A DNA stretch of 64,000 nt from NCBI GenBank assembly GCA_026225945.1, contig JAMJFZ010001816.1, positions 1,713,501 through 1,777,500 of the forward strand, given 5' to 3'. Below the pieces are notes generated by a model. That model was not told the DNA's origin. It worked only from the letters and a program-made list of their open reading frames with translations, and made no database searches. The translations under genes were made by a program, and so were the position numbers. Source of the DNA: Cricetomys ansorgei (taxonomy: Eukaryota; Chordata; Mammalia; Rodentia; Nesomyidae). Shown here in pieces: positions 36,301-47,815 of the stretch; within the stretch, counting starts at the first letter, position 1, and every line of letters starts with the position of its first letter.

Positions 36301-37764
36301 AAAAATATCTTCAGCAGTATGAAGGACATTGTTGCAAAAAGGCAGCTCAAAACTTGTCCTTCCCTTCTCTTTCATTGATCTGTTGCCTCTTAGGCAATAT
36401 GAACAGCTGTCTCCAGCTCACCCACAAGCAAGCTGAACATAATAATAAGGTGATGTTAGTATCCTGTATCTAGCCGTGATTGGACAGAGGGTGCCAGCTC
36501 TTTTTCATTAAAGATAAGGTAACAAAGACACCATGGAGAAAACTGGTTCCTGAAAACAAACAGAATTGCTGCTTAAAGATTCTTTCTCTGGTACCCACTG
36601 AGATTCTCTCTCACGTTGATTCCAATAAGGTGAAGGCGCCCTCTGTAGGAGACTCCTAGTAAATGCTGCTGTTTTATATTTAGCTGACATAAGGCAAGTT
36701 TCCCCCTCCCTTCCAGCTTGCAAATAAATAAATAATCACAGCACTCTGCAAGAACACATGTTTAAATTCTATAAACCTTATCAGGAATCAGTAGATAGCC
36801 TTAAATCAGCTATGTGAATCCAGTGCTTTTTCAAAGTAAGCCATATTGAACGCTGAGAAGGCTGTTCAGCACGTTAGTATTTGGTATTTACTGGTTATAA
36901 CTGTGGAATGTAATAGGGTAGGTTTTGCAAATCCGGGGGTGTTGTGAGAAACAAAAATACAGGATGCCTTGGCATACAGAATGCTGTATCTACACAGAAG
37001 CAGCATCCACATACTGAGAGATGCATACCATCTAATAAATACACCTCCCCAAAAGGTCTTATCTTCCTTCTTACAAAGGTTACCATAATGCAGATTCATT
37101 ATCAGTCCCACTGGGTAGTATATAGCTTGGTAAGAAATTGCTTTTGTTAGCATGCTCATGGAAAGAAATTAGCTATTTCATCAGATCTCTTGGGGCTATT
37201 TGAAATTTTGGGGATTCTCTCTGTAATTTAAAATGGAAGTTAAAGCCAATGTGAATAGACTAGGGGAAAAACTCACAAATTAAACCTCTCCGTCTGGAAG
37301 TTTCTTCATCATTCATTGCAAAAATACAAAACTCAAATCACATTTGTTCCAAGCAGGAGAGATTTCATCAGGGTTGATACAATTGCATGTATACCCTATT
37401 TTAAATAATTAGGCTTTTTTTTTTCTTTGCAAAAAAAAAAAAAAAAACAACTTTAAGTACTGTAGAATGCTTAGTGGTGTTCAGACTTGAATTATTTACT
37501 TTGCATGTTATGATTATATCTGATGTATTTATGTTCATTTTTAAGACTATGATTTCAACGTCTATGGGCTGTGCAGATGAGAATCTAGTCTTATTGTATT
37601 GCAAGTTAGGGGATATTCAAGAAGGTAGAGAAGCATTAAAGAAGGGAACAATTACTACTGACTAGTATATAATTGAATTTGTCTCAAACTATCAGTTCAA
37701 ACACCCTTTTTCTATAAATCTACGTTTACATGGTACCAGTATCAGGCTCGTATCTCAACACTAT
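33350..37764. other. Intergenic sequence, little recognised
   Basis: No gene. A weak minus-strand MIR-like patch lies at 34345-34405 (CATTTTACAG, then GACCACATAGCTGG). An A-run of about 18 bases lies at 37430-37447. Confidence 0.
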
Positions 37765-37862
37765 TTACAAAGCAGTTACTATTTATGCCAGGCACTATGT
37801 TAAAAACTTCTTATGAATTATTTCATTTAATACTCATATTATATGAAAAAGGTAATTATGCT
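37765..37862 (-). mobile_element. MIR SINE
   Basis: The plus strand reads CAGTTACTATTTATGCCAGGCACTATGTT, then ATTTCATTTAATACTCATATT. This is the reverse complement of the MIR 3' half, at old-mammalian divergence. Confidence 0.
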
Positions 37863-37879
37863 GTTTTTCTTTTACATTT

Positions 37880-38236
37880 CTGTGTGTGTTTATGTGTGTG
37901 TGTGTGTATTGTGCATGTTCTTATGTGTGGATGCACCTGTGTGTGGGGGTGGACAAAGAGAATTGAAATTGTTTTGGGGAGACTTCCTCTATCAATAGCC
38001 ACTTTGTTCACTGAGGCAGGATTTCTCAGTTGGACCCAGAGCACTGATATGGCTAGTCTGGCTAGTCAGTTTTCTCTCATGATACACTGAGTCTGACTTC
38101 TGAGCACTGAGATTACAGGCAGGTCACGTTGTCCATTCAGAATTTATTGGGTTTGAGGGGGTGTGTGTCCAATTTCAGTCCCTACATTTACTAAATACAT
38201 AAATGCTTCAACTACTGAGCCACCTTCCCCAACCCA
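37880..38236 (-). mobile_element. Rodent SINE, B3/RSINE-like, with CA-rich tail
   Basis: On the minus strand it begins GGGTTGGGGAAGGTGGCTCAGTAG (tRNA-like), passes a GTAATCTCAGTGCTC body and ends in a CA-rich tail (TG-rich on the plus strand). A second copy of the same arrangement is at 39895-40260. The exact subfamily was not determined. Confidence 0.
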
Positions 38237-38260
38237 GATATTCTTACATACATACACACA

Positions 38261-38286
38261 GAGATAGAGATGAGAGAGAGAGAGAG

Positions 38287-38329
<43 letters not shown>

Positions 38330-38428
38330 GAGACATAGAGATATAGAGACAGAGACAGAGATGGGGAGACAGGGAGAGACAGAGAGACAGAAAGACAGAG
38401 ACAGAGACAGAGAGACAGAGACAGAGGA
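38261..38428 (+). repeat. (GA)n / (GACA)n microsatellite
   Basis: GA runs grade into GAGACA/GACAGA units over about 170 bp, all purine apart from C and T interruptions. Confidence 0.
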
Positions 38429-38429
38429 G

Positions 38430-39590
38430 AGTGGTACTTGAAAGGTTAAAACTTTTGCTCATCTACACCAACATTGGTGTTCTTGTCTCCTGTGAGAGGC
38501 TCACTTCTGCCTCCACTTGCTTTTCCACATATCTGTTATTCACATATTCAAAGTAGTTGTGACCCTGACTTTCTACCAGATCTGCCTGCTGAATCCCTAG
38601 CCAGTACTAACTCAGCAATCTGTTATCCTACTGGATGAGGGAGCATTGCTAAAGACTCTCCCACAGCAATGCCGATTGGTATCCTTAATTGCTCATGACT
38701 CGTTCTTGCAAGCCTCAAAATGTAAGCTAGTTTATCCAGAAAGGGGCCTGAATAAGCTCACATCATCACTTTAATGGAAGGTTAGGGCTCCAGTTAGTCT
38801 CAGGGGTGACTGAGACCAAAGATTCAGACACCCCATCAAATCATCTCTGACCTCAGAAGGCACACTGGTCAGAGTGTCTTCAGTTTCTCTGTCTGGATTC
38901 TGCACAGGTAGAGTCACGCATGCTTCCATCAGCAGTCATGTTCAGTTCCTTTAACTCTAGCAACAGAGGTAGACTGAGCTTGACCTCCTTGATGCTCAAG
39001 TTAGGAATCCAAGGAAAGGCACTTAGGTCCTGAATCAAGGTTACATTTCTTTGTCTCAGTTTATTTACTGAAATAAACTCAGTTTATTTATTTATTATGA
39101 AAAAAGGGACAGCAGGTATATCTACTGTGTTGCATTCTCATGATGGCTAAATGAAGTCATAACAGTTAATAACAGTGCCCTCCTAATGTTGATAATAATT
39201 ATATTTAGGCTTTAAGATTGGTTCAGCTTGACTCAGAATCTCAAAGCTTCAATTCTGTGGTCAACACAACAGAGTAATTTGAAGCTCGGGTTTGAGGAAT
39301 AGTCTTAACATCTAGGGCTCAGAAGTTTTTCAGACTAGAAATGATTTTATGAATGAACGTACTCTAGAGAGACACATCAGTAGATATCTCTCATACAAAA
39401 AATGAGCTGTTGTCAGAACACAGTCAGTCCAAGAATGGAGGACTGTGAAAATTCTGAGTGCTTGTCAGAAGACTCCAAGAAAATAAGACAAGCATCTTGT
39501 AACCTCAGTTTCTTCAAAACATAGAATTGTTCTTGGAATGTGTTTTTGTTCTTCTTCTAGGTGTAGCAGATAGCAAGTTTAGTCAGCTTT
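38430..39590. other. Intergenic sequence
   Basis: No gene. It may be part of the LTR-like unit that follows, but no boundary could be seen. Confidence 0.
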
Positions 39591-39780
39591 TTGTCTCTGT
39601 GGAAAAACATGTCTTGCCATGTGCAGCTTGTCCTTGCGATTGTACACTTTACTGGGTGACTTTTAACCCTCAGAGTATAAATTGTCTGATGCTCTGAATA
39701 AAGTTGGCTATTGCATGAGGCTTTAGTCTGCCTCATATTTAGGCGCTGCTCTCCCAGGTTTTCTCTGCCATCTAAAGTGG
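39590..39780 (+). mobile_element. LTR-like R/U5 segment of an endogenous retrovirus (tentative)
   Basis: A TATAAATTG word at about 39676 is followed about 20 bases later by AATAAAGTTGGC and a GCATGAGG...CTGCCTC U5-like segment. This is the usual promoter-plus-polyadenylation order of a rodent LTR. The 5' boundary and family are not resolved. Confidence 0.
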
Positions 39781-39894
39781 TTAAAAAAAAAAAAAAGTGT
39801 ATGACCTCAAATGTCTTAAACAGTATGTTTCCTTTATGTCATTAATTAGCTCTTTCTTCCCTCACTGACATTTCTACTCAGTTTTATATGTTAT

Positions 39895-40260
39895 CACCAT
39901 GTATTTGTGTGTCTGTGATGTACATGCATGGGTGTACGTTTACAAGCATACGTGTGAGAGTCTTTATGCACATGCATGCAATGCAGATGGAGACCCGATG
40001 AGGATGTCAGGAATCTTCTTTTGTCATTCTCCACCTTATTTATTGAGGCAAGTTCTCTTAGTTCAAGCCAGAGCTTCCGGTACACCTACTCTGGCTAGCC
40101 AGCTTGTTCTGGGAATCACTTCTTCCTACCTTCGGAGCTCTGGAATTACAAGTGGGCGACCATCCTCGTCCATATCTATTTGATTCTAGGGACTCAAAAT
40201 ATGTCACTCATACTTATCCAGCAGCTTTCTAACCACTGAGCCATCTCCCAGAGCCCTTTC
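39895..40260 (-). mobile_element. Rodent SINE, B3/RSINE-like
   Basis: Same layout as 37880-38236: on the plus strand TG-rich tail, CACCTTATTTATTGAGGC, CTGGCTAGCCAGC, GGAATTACA and the end ACCACTGAGCCATCTCCC, which is the complement of a tRNA-like start. Confidence 0.
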
Positions 40261-40329
40261 AGAAGGAGCTCTAAAACTTCCAGCGTTGAGTCTGGTTCAT
40301 CAAATCTGCATTTTTCAGTGATTCTTTCA

Positions 40330-40435
40330 GGAGGGGAGGTAATCTAAGATCAAGTCACTACATTCTTGGGTGACTGTTGACAGTCTCTCAGTTGACACCT
40401 CCCTCTTAACCACTGAGCTATCTTCTCTCTCGAGC
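40330..40435 (-). mobile_element. SINE fragment (tRNA-like start)
   Basis: It ends CTTAACCACTGAGCTATCTTC on the plus strand, the complement of the GATGGCTCAGTGGTTAAG start of B2/B3-type SINEs. Confidence 0.
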
Positions 40436-40439
40436 TTCC

Positions 40440-41100
40440 TATTCAAATGTAGTCTATCTTTTTGTTAATAGCCATTTTGACAGTCTAAGTCTGTGCTTTT
40501 TCCTTTCTATTTATTTTATTACTGCTTACCTAAGAATAGTTAATTATCTTATGAAATCTATTGAAATTATTGTCATGAATTCCTACTCTTAGCTTATTCA
40601 TTTAAACTTTGGATTAGTCTTAATTTGTTTTTCATCTTAGTTAGGGAGAAGTAGAAAGGGTAAAACACATGTAGGAACCTTTTTTTTTTTTTCATTTGAC
40701 TTAATATGGATAAATTTGAAGCATGTATAAATGAAAAGGAATTTAAATGATCCAATATACTGGCTCAGCTATACTTATATAAAAATACAACTTAGAATTT
40801 AATGACTTATCATCACTATTTTATTTAGATCATTCTTTGTTTTATTGTTTGTGGTTCTGAGGCTTGAACTGAGAACCTTGCATATGTTAGGCAGACACTT
40901 GACTACTGTATTTTTGTGGGGAGCCTAGAATGACCCTTCTGGCCTGAATCAGCTCAGGTAGTTTCTATATTCTAAAACACTTTGTTATTACTTGCTAATT
41001 AGGAGACTGAAATCATAATTTGGCTGAGCTCTCACCAGGCAATTGTGCTGGTTGTGAATAATTTTGAACACAGGCAATAGTGAATTAGTGGACATACACA
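40440..41100. other. Intergenic sequence with an ID/B4 fragment
   Basis: At 40838-40912 the words TGAGGCTTGAACTGAGAACC, TTGCATATGTTAGGC and ACTTGACTACTG are a minus-strand ID-like unit. The rest is unrecognised. Confidence 0.
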
Positions 41101-41104
41101 CACA

Positions 41105-41580
41105 AATTGTTCTTTGGGTGTTATAAACCTAATTGATCTATCCAAATTCACATATTAAAATTTAATCCTGGATGTGGCTTTATTTAGATCTTAGTGTAAG
41201 GGATCGTAGTACAGAGTTAAGGTTGAACAAAATTTAAGGATGAGCTTTTAAGGTCTCTCCTGCTCTCTTCCCCCTCACCCCCTAGTTCCCTCTCTACATA
41301 CCTCCTAGCTTCTCCTTTCCTTCCTAAATTTTCCTCTCTTGTTCTTCTCTCTTATCACTTCCTTTGTGTGTATACATCAAGGAAAGACAATGTAAGACCA
41401 AAGAGAAGAAGGTTATCTATAAGGCAGAGTGGGAACTCTCACCAGAAATCCAATTATCAGATACCTTGGTCTTAGACGTCCCAGCTGTTAGAAGAGTGAG
41501 AAGTAACTTTCTGTGGTTTATCTGACTAGGTCTACAAGGCCTTATTACAGCACCTTGAGAAAATAAATGTGTTAAAACAT
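41105..41580 (+). mobile_element. MaLR LTR (MST/MLT1-like)
   Basis: It begins with CACATATTAAAATTTAATCC and later has ACTCTCACCAGAAATCC, CTTGGTCTTAGAC and CACCTTGAGAAAATAAATG. The order matches the mammalian MaLR LTR ending in a GAGAAAATAAAT polyadenylation region. Strongly diverged; subfamily uncertain. Confidence 0.
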
Positions 41581-41789
41581 ATACCTAGATGGTGGTCCTA
41601 TAGTGATAATAGGGTCTATTCATTAGTTTTATGGGGTCAGAACAAATTGATTTTCAAATTATCATATGAACTTGTGTTGCAACAGTTGCTCATATCTTTT
41701 CTTACATCTGAGATCATAACATTTTTAAATATTTGATAATTAAATAGTTATGAACTAAAATCTAGCCACTATTTATTTATTATTTATTT

Positions 41790-42060
41790 ATTTGTTTATT
41801 TTCTTATACAGTACATCCTGGTCACAACCTTCCCTTCCACCACTCCTCCAAGCTCCACCCCTCCATCTCCTGTCTCCTCCAGATCCACCTACCCACTGCC
41901 TTCTATCAGAAAATAGCAGTCCTCTCAGGGTTACTAATGGGACAGGGCATAACAAGATGGAACAAGGCTGGGCATAAGCCCCTACATCAAGGCTTGATGA
42001 GGCAACCCAGCAGGAGGAAAATGGTCCCAAGGGTAGGTAAAAGGTTCAGAGACATCTGAG
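41790..42060 (-). mobile_element. Rodent L1-like 3' end
   Basis: The complement of the tail seen at 58800-59818: TACAGTACATCCTGG, CTCCAGATCCACCTACCC, CTCTCAGGGTTAC and GGCAACCCAGCAGGAGGAAAA occur in the same reverse order. It is 5' truncated, preceded by a TTTA-rich tail remnant at 41765-41800. Confidence 0.
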
Positions 42061-42362
42061 ACATAAAAGAATGGGGCTTCAAAGGTTTAGTCCATTATCA
42101 CTACAGTGGGGAGCATGGTAGTATACAGGCAGACACAATGCTGGAGACATATCTGAGAGGTTTACATCCAGATCTGCAGGCATCGAGAAGAGAGAGCCAC
42201 TGGGTCTGATTTGGGCTTTTGAATCTTCAAAGCCAACTCCCAGTGATATACTTCCTCCAACAAGGCCACACCTTCTAATCCTTCTCAAGTAATATCACTC
42301 CCTGATGGCTAAGCATTCAAATACAGGAGCCTATGGGGGCCATTTGTATTCAAACCACCACA
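42060..42362 (+). mobile_element. Rodent interspersed repeat, family not named
   Basis: The 3' half (CTTCCTCCAACAAGGCCACACC, then GCATTCAAATACAGGAGCC and ATTCAAACCACCACA) is a phrase widely repeated in rodent genomes, probably L1- or LTR-associated. It abuts the L1-like end on its left. Confidence 0.
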
Positions 42363-42469
42363 GTGGAAAATAATATGTTCTTATGACAGAGATATTTCTT
42401 TTGCAAGGCTCTAGAAGAGATAAGAATAAAACTAAGAATGATTACCTTAAAACTAAGAATGCCTGTTTA

Positions 42470-42630
42470 AGGCAGGGCATGGTGATACATTCTGCAAACC
42501 CCAGCACTTCAGAGGCAGAGACACAAGGATCTCTGTAAGTTCTAGCCAGCCTGGTCTACAAATGAATTCCAGGAAAGCCAGGACTGTATGGAGAGACCAT
42601 GTCTCAAAAACAAACAAATGAGCAAACAAA
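42470..42630 (+). mobile_element. B1 SINE
   Basis: A full-length diverged B1: GGCAGGGCATGGTGATAC, CCCCAGCACTTCAGAGGC, CCAGCCTGGTCTACAAA, CAGGAAAGCCAGGAC and a CATGTCTCAAAAACAAAC tail. Confidence 0.
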
Positions 42631-42721
42631 TAATCAAAACCCTTCTACTCATCATAATTTATCATAAAAATATGAAAACATAAGCCCAAAACTAGGAGAA
42701 TATATTTCTTAACTGTGAAGA

Positions 42722-42825
42722 CATTCGCATAATCATAGCAATTCAAAGGCTGAAGCAGAAAAATGAATTTGAGGCCAGCTCGGACAATACAAAACAAAAA
42801 AACAAAAACAAAAAACAAAACCTAA
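42722..42825 (+). mobile_element. Old B1/PB1 fragment with A-rich tail
   Basis: CAATTCAAAGGCTGAAGCAG and TTTGAGGCCAGCTCGGAC are followed by a CAAAAACA-rich tail. Confidence 0.
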
Positions 42826-43025
42826 GTTCTTACTTAAATTCATACAACAAAATGAAAAACATAATTGATAAAATTTGTCATAGGCAAAATATTCAAATGG
42901 GCGAATACAGATGGAAATACTATCAAACTTAGTTGTTGCATCCTCATTTCTATTCCCTCCCTAAGGAAGCTAAGCCTTGCATGTTGATGGCTCAGCTTCA
43001 GAGAGTAAGTGGCTTAGTCAGGAAT

Positions 43026-43550
43026 TGATTCAGTCTAGGAGACCTTGGGTGGAGACAAAGAGCCCAGAGGAGAACAGGCTTCCAAGGAGGCAGTTTCAGT
43101 ATGAACAACTCAGTTTACTGAAGCAAGAGGAGGTGCATTTATAGGTTACAGGAGGAGGGATGTCTTACATATTGATCGGTCATTGGCCAGGTAGTGTCAC
43201 CAGGAGAGCTCCATTTACATATAGGGGGCTCACAATCAGACCTGGGAGGTCGTATTGTCATTGGCTGGGGCCAAAGTATTGGGGAAACTTCCTTTGCATA
43301 CACAGAGGTTTCACAGGGGCCATAAGAAGAGACCTTATAAGGTCATATAGGAAGAGGTGAAGTCCAGGCGGAGGCCCTCCAGCTGCAGTGGTCAGACAAG
43401 CAGCAACCAGACCAGATTCCTTGGCGAGGAAGCTTCTTATAAGGTGCTGTGTGTCACTGGAGCACTGTAGAAGAGTTGCTAGTGGTTAGTGTTAGCTGGG
43501 GTCTTGTTGGTGCCGAAGTGAGAAGGAGGAGTGGCCACACTCCTACCACA
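43026..43550 (-). mobile_element. Solo LTR of a rodent endogenous retrovirus (ERV1-like)
   Basis: Read on the minus strand it begins TGTGGTAGGAGTGTGG and ends near GACTGAATCA. In order it has two CCAAT boxes (AGCCAATGAC, GGCCAATGAC), a TATA box (CCTATAAATG, near 43138-43145), an AGTAAA polyadenylation signal (43114-43119) and a short U5. That order is typical of gammaretrovirus-like LTRs. The 4-bp flanks (GAAT and CTCA on the plus strand) do not match, so the ends may be off or decayed. No viral coding sequence is attached. Confidence 0.
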
Positions 43551-43639
43551 CTCAGTGTGAGAATTTCAAGGTTCAAAGCACATTTCAGCCCCCTCTTAGC
43601 TCTAGGACAGTCCCACACTTAGTAATAAAGATATAAATT

Positions 43640-43850
43640 AAAACAGCGACCAGAGGGGTCTAAGACACCAGGAGAACACGCCTCAAGCAATAAACCGTCC
43701 AGGACTTATAAGGGCTAACAGAGACTGAAGTGGCAGGCACTGAACCTGCAGAGTCCCCTGCATATAAATTATGGTTGTCTGGCTTGGTGTTCACTTAGAT
43801 CTCCAAAAAATTGGAAGAGGGGGATGTCTCTGATAAGACATAGTCATGGT
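43640..43850 (+). mobile_element. Rodent L1-like 3' UTR fragment
   Basis: ACCAGAGGGGTCTAAGACACC, CCAGGACTTATAAGGGCT, GGCTTGGTGTTCACTT and GGGGGATGTCTCTGAT align in order with 59365-59540. A second partial copy of the same family. Confidence 0.
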
Positions 43851-44089
43851 GTCTCATCACTGGAAGAGAACACCAGGATTTAGGTATTTATTTTATTACT
43901 CATTTAAACTTTCTGTACATTGGCAACTAAGAGGTTTAACAACAGAGAAGGAGAACTAAGAGGGAAAAGGGTACTTCTACTGAAATCTGAAGAATAGAGA
44001 CCAGAGATGTTAGTAAACATCTTATACTACAGAGGGAAATCTCACAAAAAAATAAAAAAGAATTATTCAGATCAAAATATCACTAGTAT

Positions 44090-44860
44090 TGAGACTGATG
44101 TTCCCTTGGTGGTATTTTTATAATACCAACTTAATTGATATCTTTAGTATATCTTGGCTGCTGAAAGGGAAAGCATATCCTACAGTTGTGAGTATGATGG
44201 GTTTCTGTGTTCTATATGCTTCTTTTAGTTAACCTTATTAATTTTTGTGGTACAAAGCTTTCAGAATTTTACTGGCTTTTGACTATGTGATTTATCATTA
44301 TTGAGAAAGCTGTGCTTAAATCTCCTGGTATGCAGATTAGTGTAGCACTTCTTATAGTTCTGTCAGCTCTTGCTTTAAATAATTTGAGGTTATATTTTTA
44401 GGTGACACCGAGTTAGAATTCTTATGTCTTTCTGGTGAATTGAAGTGTTTATCATCTTTTAGAGACTATCATTTTTGCTAACACTAAGTATTAAAATGTT
44501 AAGTTTATTTTGTCTCATCTATTTTTAGAAACATGCTTGACATCCGATGTTTTATTATGTATCTAGTGTAAGTCTTACTCTTATTTTATTAATGTACTGA
44601 AATTTAGGGTGTCTCTTCTGAACATCATGGGGTTCCATTTATTGGGAATCTAGTTCAGTATTTTTCATGGCTTAAACAGGTTATTAGTTCAATCACATAT
44701 TTTTGTATTTCTATATAGCATCTACTATTGTGATTTTGTTTTATATTTTAGTGTCTTTATACTTTATATATTTTTTCCTTTGTATGTTGACCCTTCATGA
44801 CTTGTTTGAATCATCCCCTAACATTGTGATGAGGACCAAAAGGCCTATACTATTTCTATT
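44090..44860 (-). mobile_element. Ancient L1 (L1M type) ORF2 fossil
   Basis: The plus strand matches antisense L1 ORF2 phrasing: CTGTCAGCTCTTGCTT, AATTTGAGGTTATATTTTTAGG, TTCTTATGTCTTTCTGGTGAATTG and GTTAAGTTTATTTTGTCTC. It is heavily decayed with no open frame, and the left and right edges are uncertain. Confidence 0.
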
Positions 44861-45880
44861 TTTTTCTTTCTACATTGTCAAACTGCTACAGTGGGTAGCC
44901 TAGCCTTCTTCAATTAATTGTTACTTTCTTTATGTAAATCATTATAATTAATTCCTTAATTGTTATTTCATATTGGAATTAGCTGACAATTGCCACCTTC
45001 AAACCTGTTATCCTTTGTACCTGTTATTTCAATGTCTACATCATTCATTGGGAGTTTCTTAGATTTGGGCTAAAGGTCAGTTCTATATCATGTTTGCTAG
45101 GCCTCAGTTTTGGAATCAGCATGGAGACTAGTTAATATGAAAGATTTTATACAGCCAGCAAGATGAAGACATGAAATGTGATCATTGTCCTAAATATTTT
45201 GTGACTTTTGTCCTTGTAAATAAACAGTAAGAAAAGTGTATTTGTATATATCAGAAATATTTTTGTAAATAACATGCATTTATATCTCTTCATCTATTTA
45301 TTGTTTCTAACAACATCTACTCATTATTTATCCACCAATCTACTGAACTATTGTGAAGCTATGCATGTGAATTTATTTCTACTCCCAATGAAATAACAAT
45401 TATATTAATTGTAAAATAAATCCTTTTCTTTCTGTTTCTTTGACAATGAGAAAGCTAACTTCCAGCAATCTCAGTATATTTAAGAACTATCTAGCTCCTT
45501 GTGTGTAAATAATATCCTCACATGCTGGCATATCATTGCCCTTGAACATTGGATGTCTCCTTGCTTATGATTCTGCCATTGCCTCTTCAGGTGACTGCCA
45601 TCAGAGACCTCTGGACTGTACTGCTTCACTACCCTCTGCTCTGCTGATCTCTGAAACTTCCTGAAGTACATCACTTTCCCCAACCCTCTGTCTTCTATAA
45701 AAGGGAAGGAATGGAACAGAAAAAGAAAACGGCAAAGTCCTGAAACTTGGAGGTGACATTTATCATGATATTTAAATATGTAAATCAGGTTTCAACATCC
45801 ATTTCTATCATCAGCATTCTCATTGGCTTAATTATAAAAAATACTATGTTTCTTACCAGCTAGTTGATATGTTTACTTTT
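44860..45880. other. Intergenic AT-rich sequence
   Basis: Nothing recognised with confidence. It may include further decayed L1. Confidence 0.
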
Positions 45881-45990
45881 ATTTTTGGTTTTCCTGAGCC
45901 AGAGAGAAGATCTTGCTTTGTCCTATCTGGCCAGGAACTCAGAACCCACTGTGTAGACAAGGGTGGTTTCTAACTCATAGAGATACACCT
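45880..45990 (-). mobile_element. Diverged B1 SINE
   Basis: The plus strand has TTTTTGGTTTTCCTGAGCC, GGCCAGGAACTCAGAAC, CACTGTGTAGACAAGG and TTTCTAACTCATAGAGAT, a decayed antisense B1. Confidence 0.
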
Positions 45991-45996
45991 AAATCT

Positions 45997-46003
45997 ATGT
46001 ATG

Positions 46004-46044
<41 letters not shown>
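45997..46044 (+). repeat. (TATG)n-(TA)n microsatellite
   Basis: Three TATG units lead into about 36 bases of TA. Confidence 0.
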
Positions 46045-46046
<2 letters not shown>

Positions 46047-46049
46047 AAC

Positions 46050-47170
46050 AGCTTGGAAAGTTAGACCACAAAAGCCAATGAATACTGTAAGTAGAGCTTA
46101 AGGGGCAACTCTAGTGGTAATTTAGATGATAATCATTTTGAGATTCTCAGTAGAATGCAGATAGTAGAGACTCAAATTATAGAGTTTCAAGGAGGAACAA
46201 GGACACCTTATGTGTATGTGATATTTTGGCAAAGAATTTCATTTCATTTTGCCCATGTTTGAGTACTTGAGTGAGGGTGACTTTAAAGATAGTGTACTCA
46301 CCTGTTCAGCAGAAGAAATTTCAAGGAATGTGAATATTAAAACTGCTGCAGAGGAAGCAGTGCCATTGATGAAGAGATCAGCTTCATAGTAGAGAAGTTT
46401 CCTGCACTGCACTAGGGGGAATGAGAAAAGTGTCTTGAGGGCAAAACCCTGCCTGTTGTTCTATCATGAGAACACTCAGATTTATTTGAAGCAAGAAAGC
46501 CTTAGCTGATAGGGTTCCCTGCTCCTCAACAGCAGCTGCCAGGGAAAGTGTTTCTCTAGAGTCAGCACAATAAACTTAACACAGCTGTGGTCCAAAGAAG
46601 CCAAGCTACATCTCCAGCTACTGACAGAACTTGATGGTAAAATTCATGTGGTATTGGTTTGGAAGGCATTAAAGATATAAGATTGAAGGGGTTATGAAGA
46701 GCAGCTGAGGCCAGGTACTATATGGCAGAGTTGAAATACCTGAAAGGAGACCCCTGAGAAGCCATTTATGAACTATGAAGCTGAAGTCTAACTTGCAGTG
46801 GCAATCTCAGAGTATTGGAGATGCTAAGACCAAGTGCCATCTACCAGCAAAGGCTACAAGCATCAAATGGGGTTGGTCTAAGCCTAAGAATGAAGCTCTG
46901 TGTGCTCTGAGTCAGAGAGAGGAAGGTGTGGGGCTATTCAACCTGTTTGGAGCCTAGCTGATTGTATTATGAGCCCCAGGTGCCAGACTTGAACCACAGG
47001 AGCCAATGTTTTTCCCTGACGGACTTTGATTTCTCTTTAGTGTGATTGTTTCCTGTTCCTATTCTTCTACTTTAGAATGAGAATGTTTAATCTATGACAT
47101 TATATGTTAAAAATGTAATTCAGTCTTGATTTTATAGGAGCTCACAATTAGGAGACATATATAAACGTAA
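46050..47170 (+). mobile_element. Rodent ERVL-MaLR internal sequence (ORR1/MT type)
   Basis: Characteristic MaLR-internal phrases occur in order: CTCTAGTGGTAATTTAGATGATAATCATT, then GGCCAGGTACTATATGGCA, TCTCAGAGTATTGGAGATGC, GTGCCATCTACCAGCAAAGGC and GATTTCTCTTTAGTGTGATTG. It is non-coding and decayed. No recognisable LTR was found at either end. Confidence 0.
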
Positions 47171-47720
47171 AATCAGACACTGATTTATAAATGTGTTTGT
47201 ACAAAATCCATATTAATTTTTCTTTCTTCAGTATGTAATATTATAAAATATAGATTTGTACATTTGAAAAATGGAATGGAAAAGAAATTTAAAGCATCTA
47301 AAATAAACTATTCCCTTCAATCACTGAAAAAAAAACCTTTAATTTAAAATATGTTATTTTAGTGCCAGTTTACATTTCTTTATGCTTTTCTTTATTTCTG
47401 GATTGTAAAATATCCAAGTCAACATGAGTTTAAAGTTTCTGACTGGCTTTGCTTAGTTTATGATGCTTTATTTCTAGTGCCATTAAGGGTCTTCCTCTGG
47501 AACTCTTAATTCCTTTTTCAATAACCCCTAACTCCCACAGGCTATCCCACTAAACCCGACTTGTTTCCTCAGCCATCCCATGTAGGTCTTAGGAAAAGAG
47601 TAGATACACCTTACTGCTTTACAGAGAACCACTGAAAAATAGTACGAGTAATGTTACAAATATATATATATAACCAATTAATGAAAAAATTAAGCTACAG
47701 ATTTGAAATAGAGTAAGAAA
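47170..47720. other. Intergenic AT-rich sequence
   Basis: Nothing recognised. Confidence 0.
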
Positions 47721-47815
47721 GTGGTGTAGATGGGAAGATTTGGAAGGAAGGGGAAAATGAGGTAATTATATTATAACCTCAAAAATTAAAAGAAACAATT
47801 CTTAAACAAAAACAA
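47720..47815 (+). mobile_element. Lx-type L1 3' terminus
   Basis: GGAAGATTTGGAAGGAAGGGGAAAATGA and TAATTATATTATAACCTCAAAAATTAAAAG match the end of rodent Lx L1 elements. Only the last ~100 bp is clear. Confidence 0.

Noticed and set aside
38244..38462. 72-codon minus-strand Ser/Leu frame
   Set aside because: Product of the (GA)n/(GACA)n repeat.
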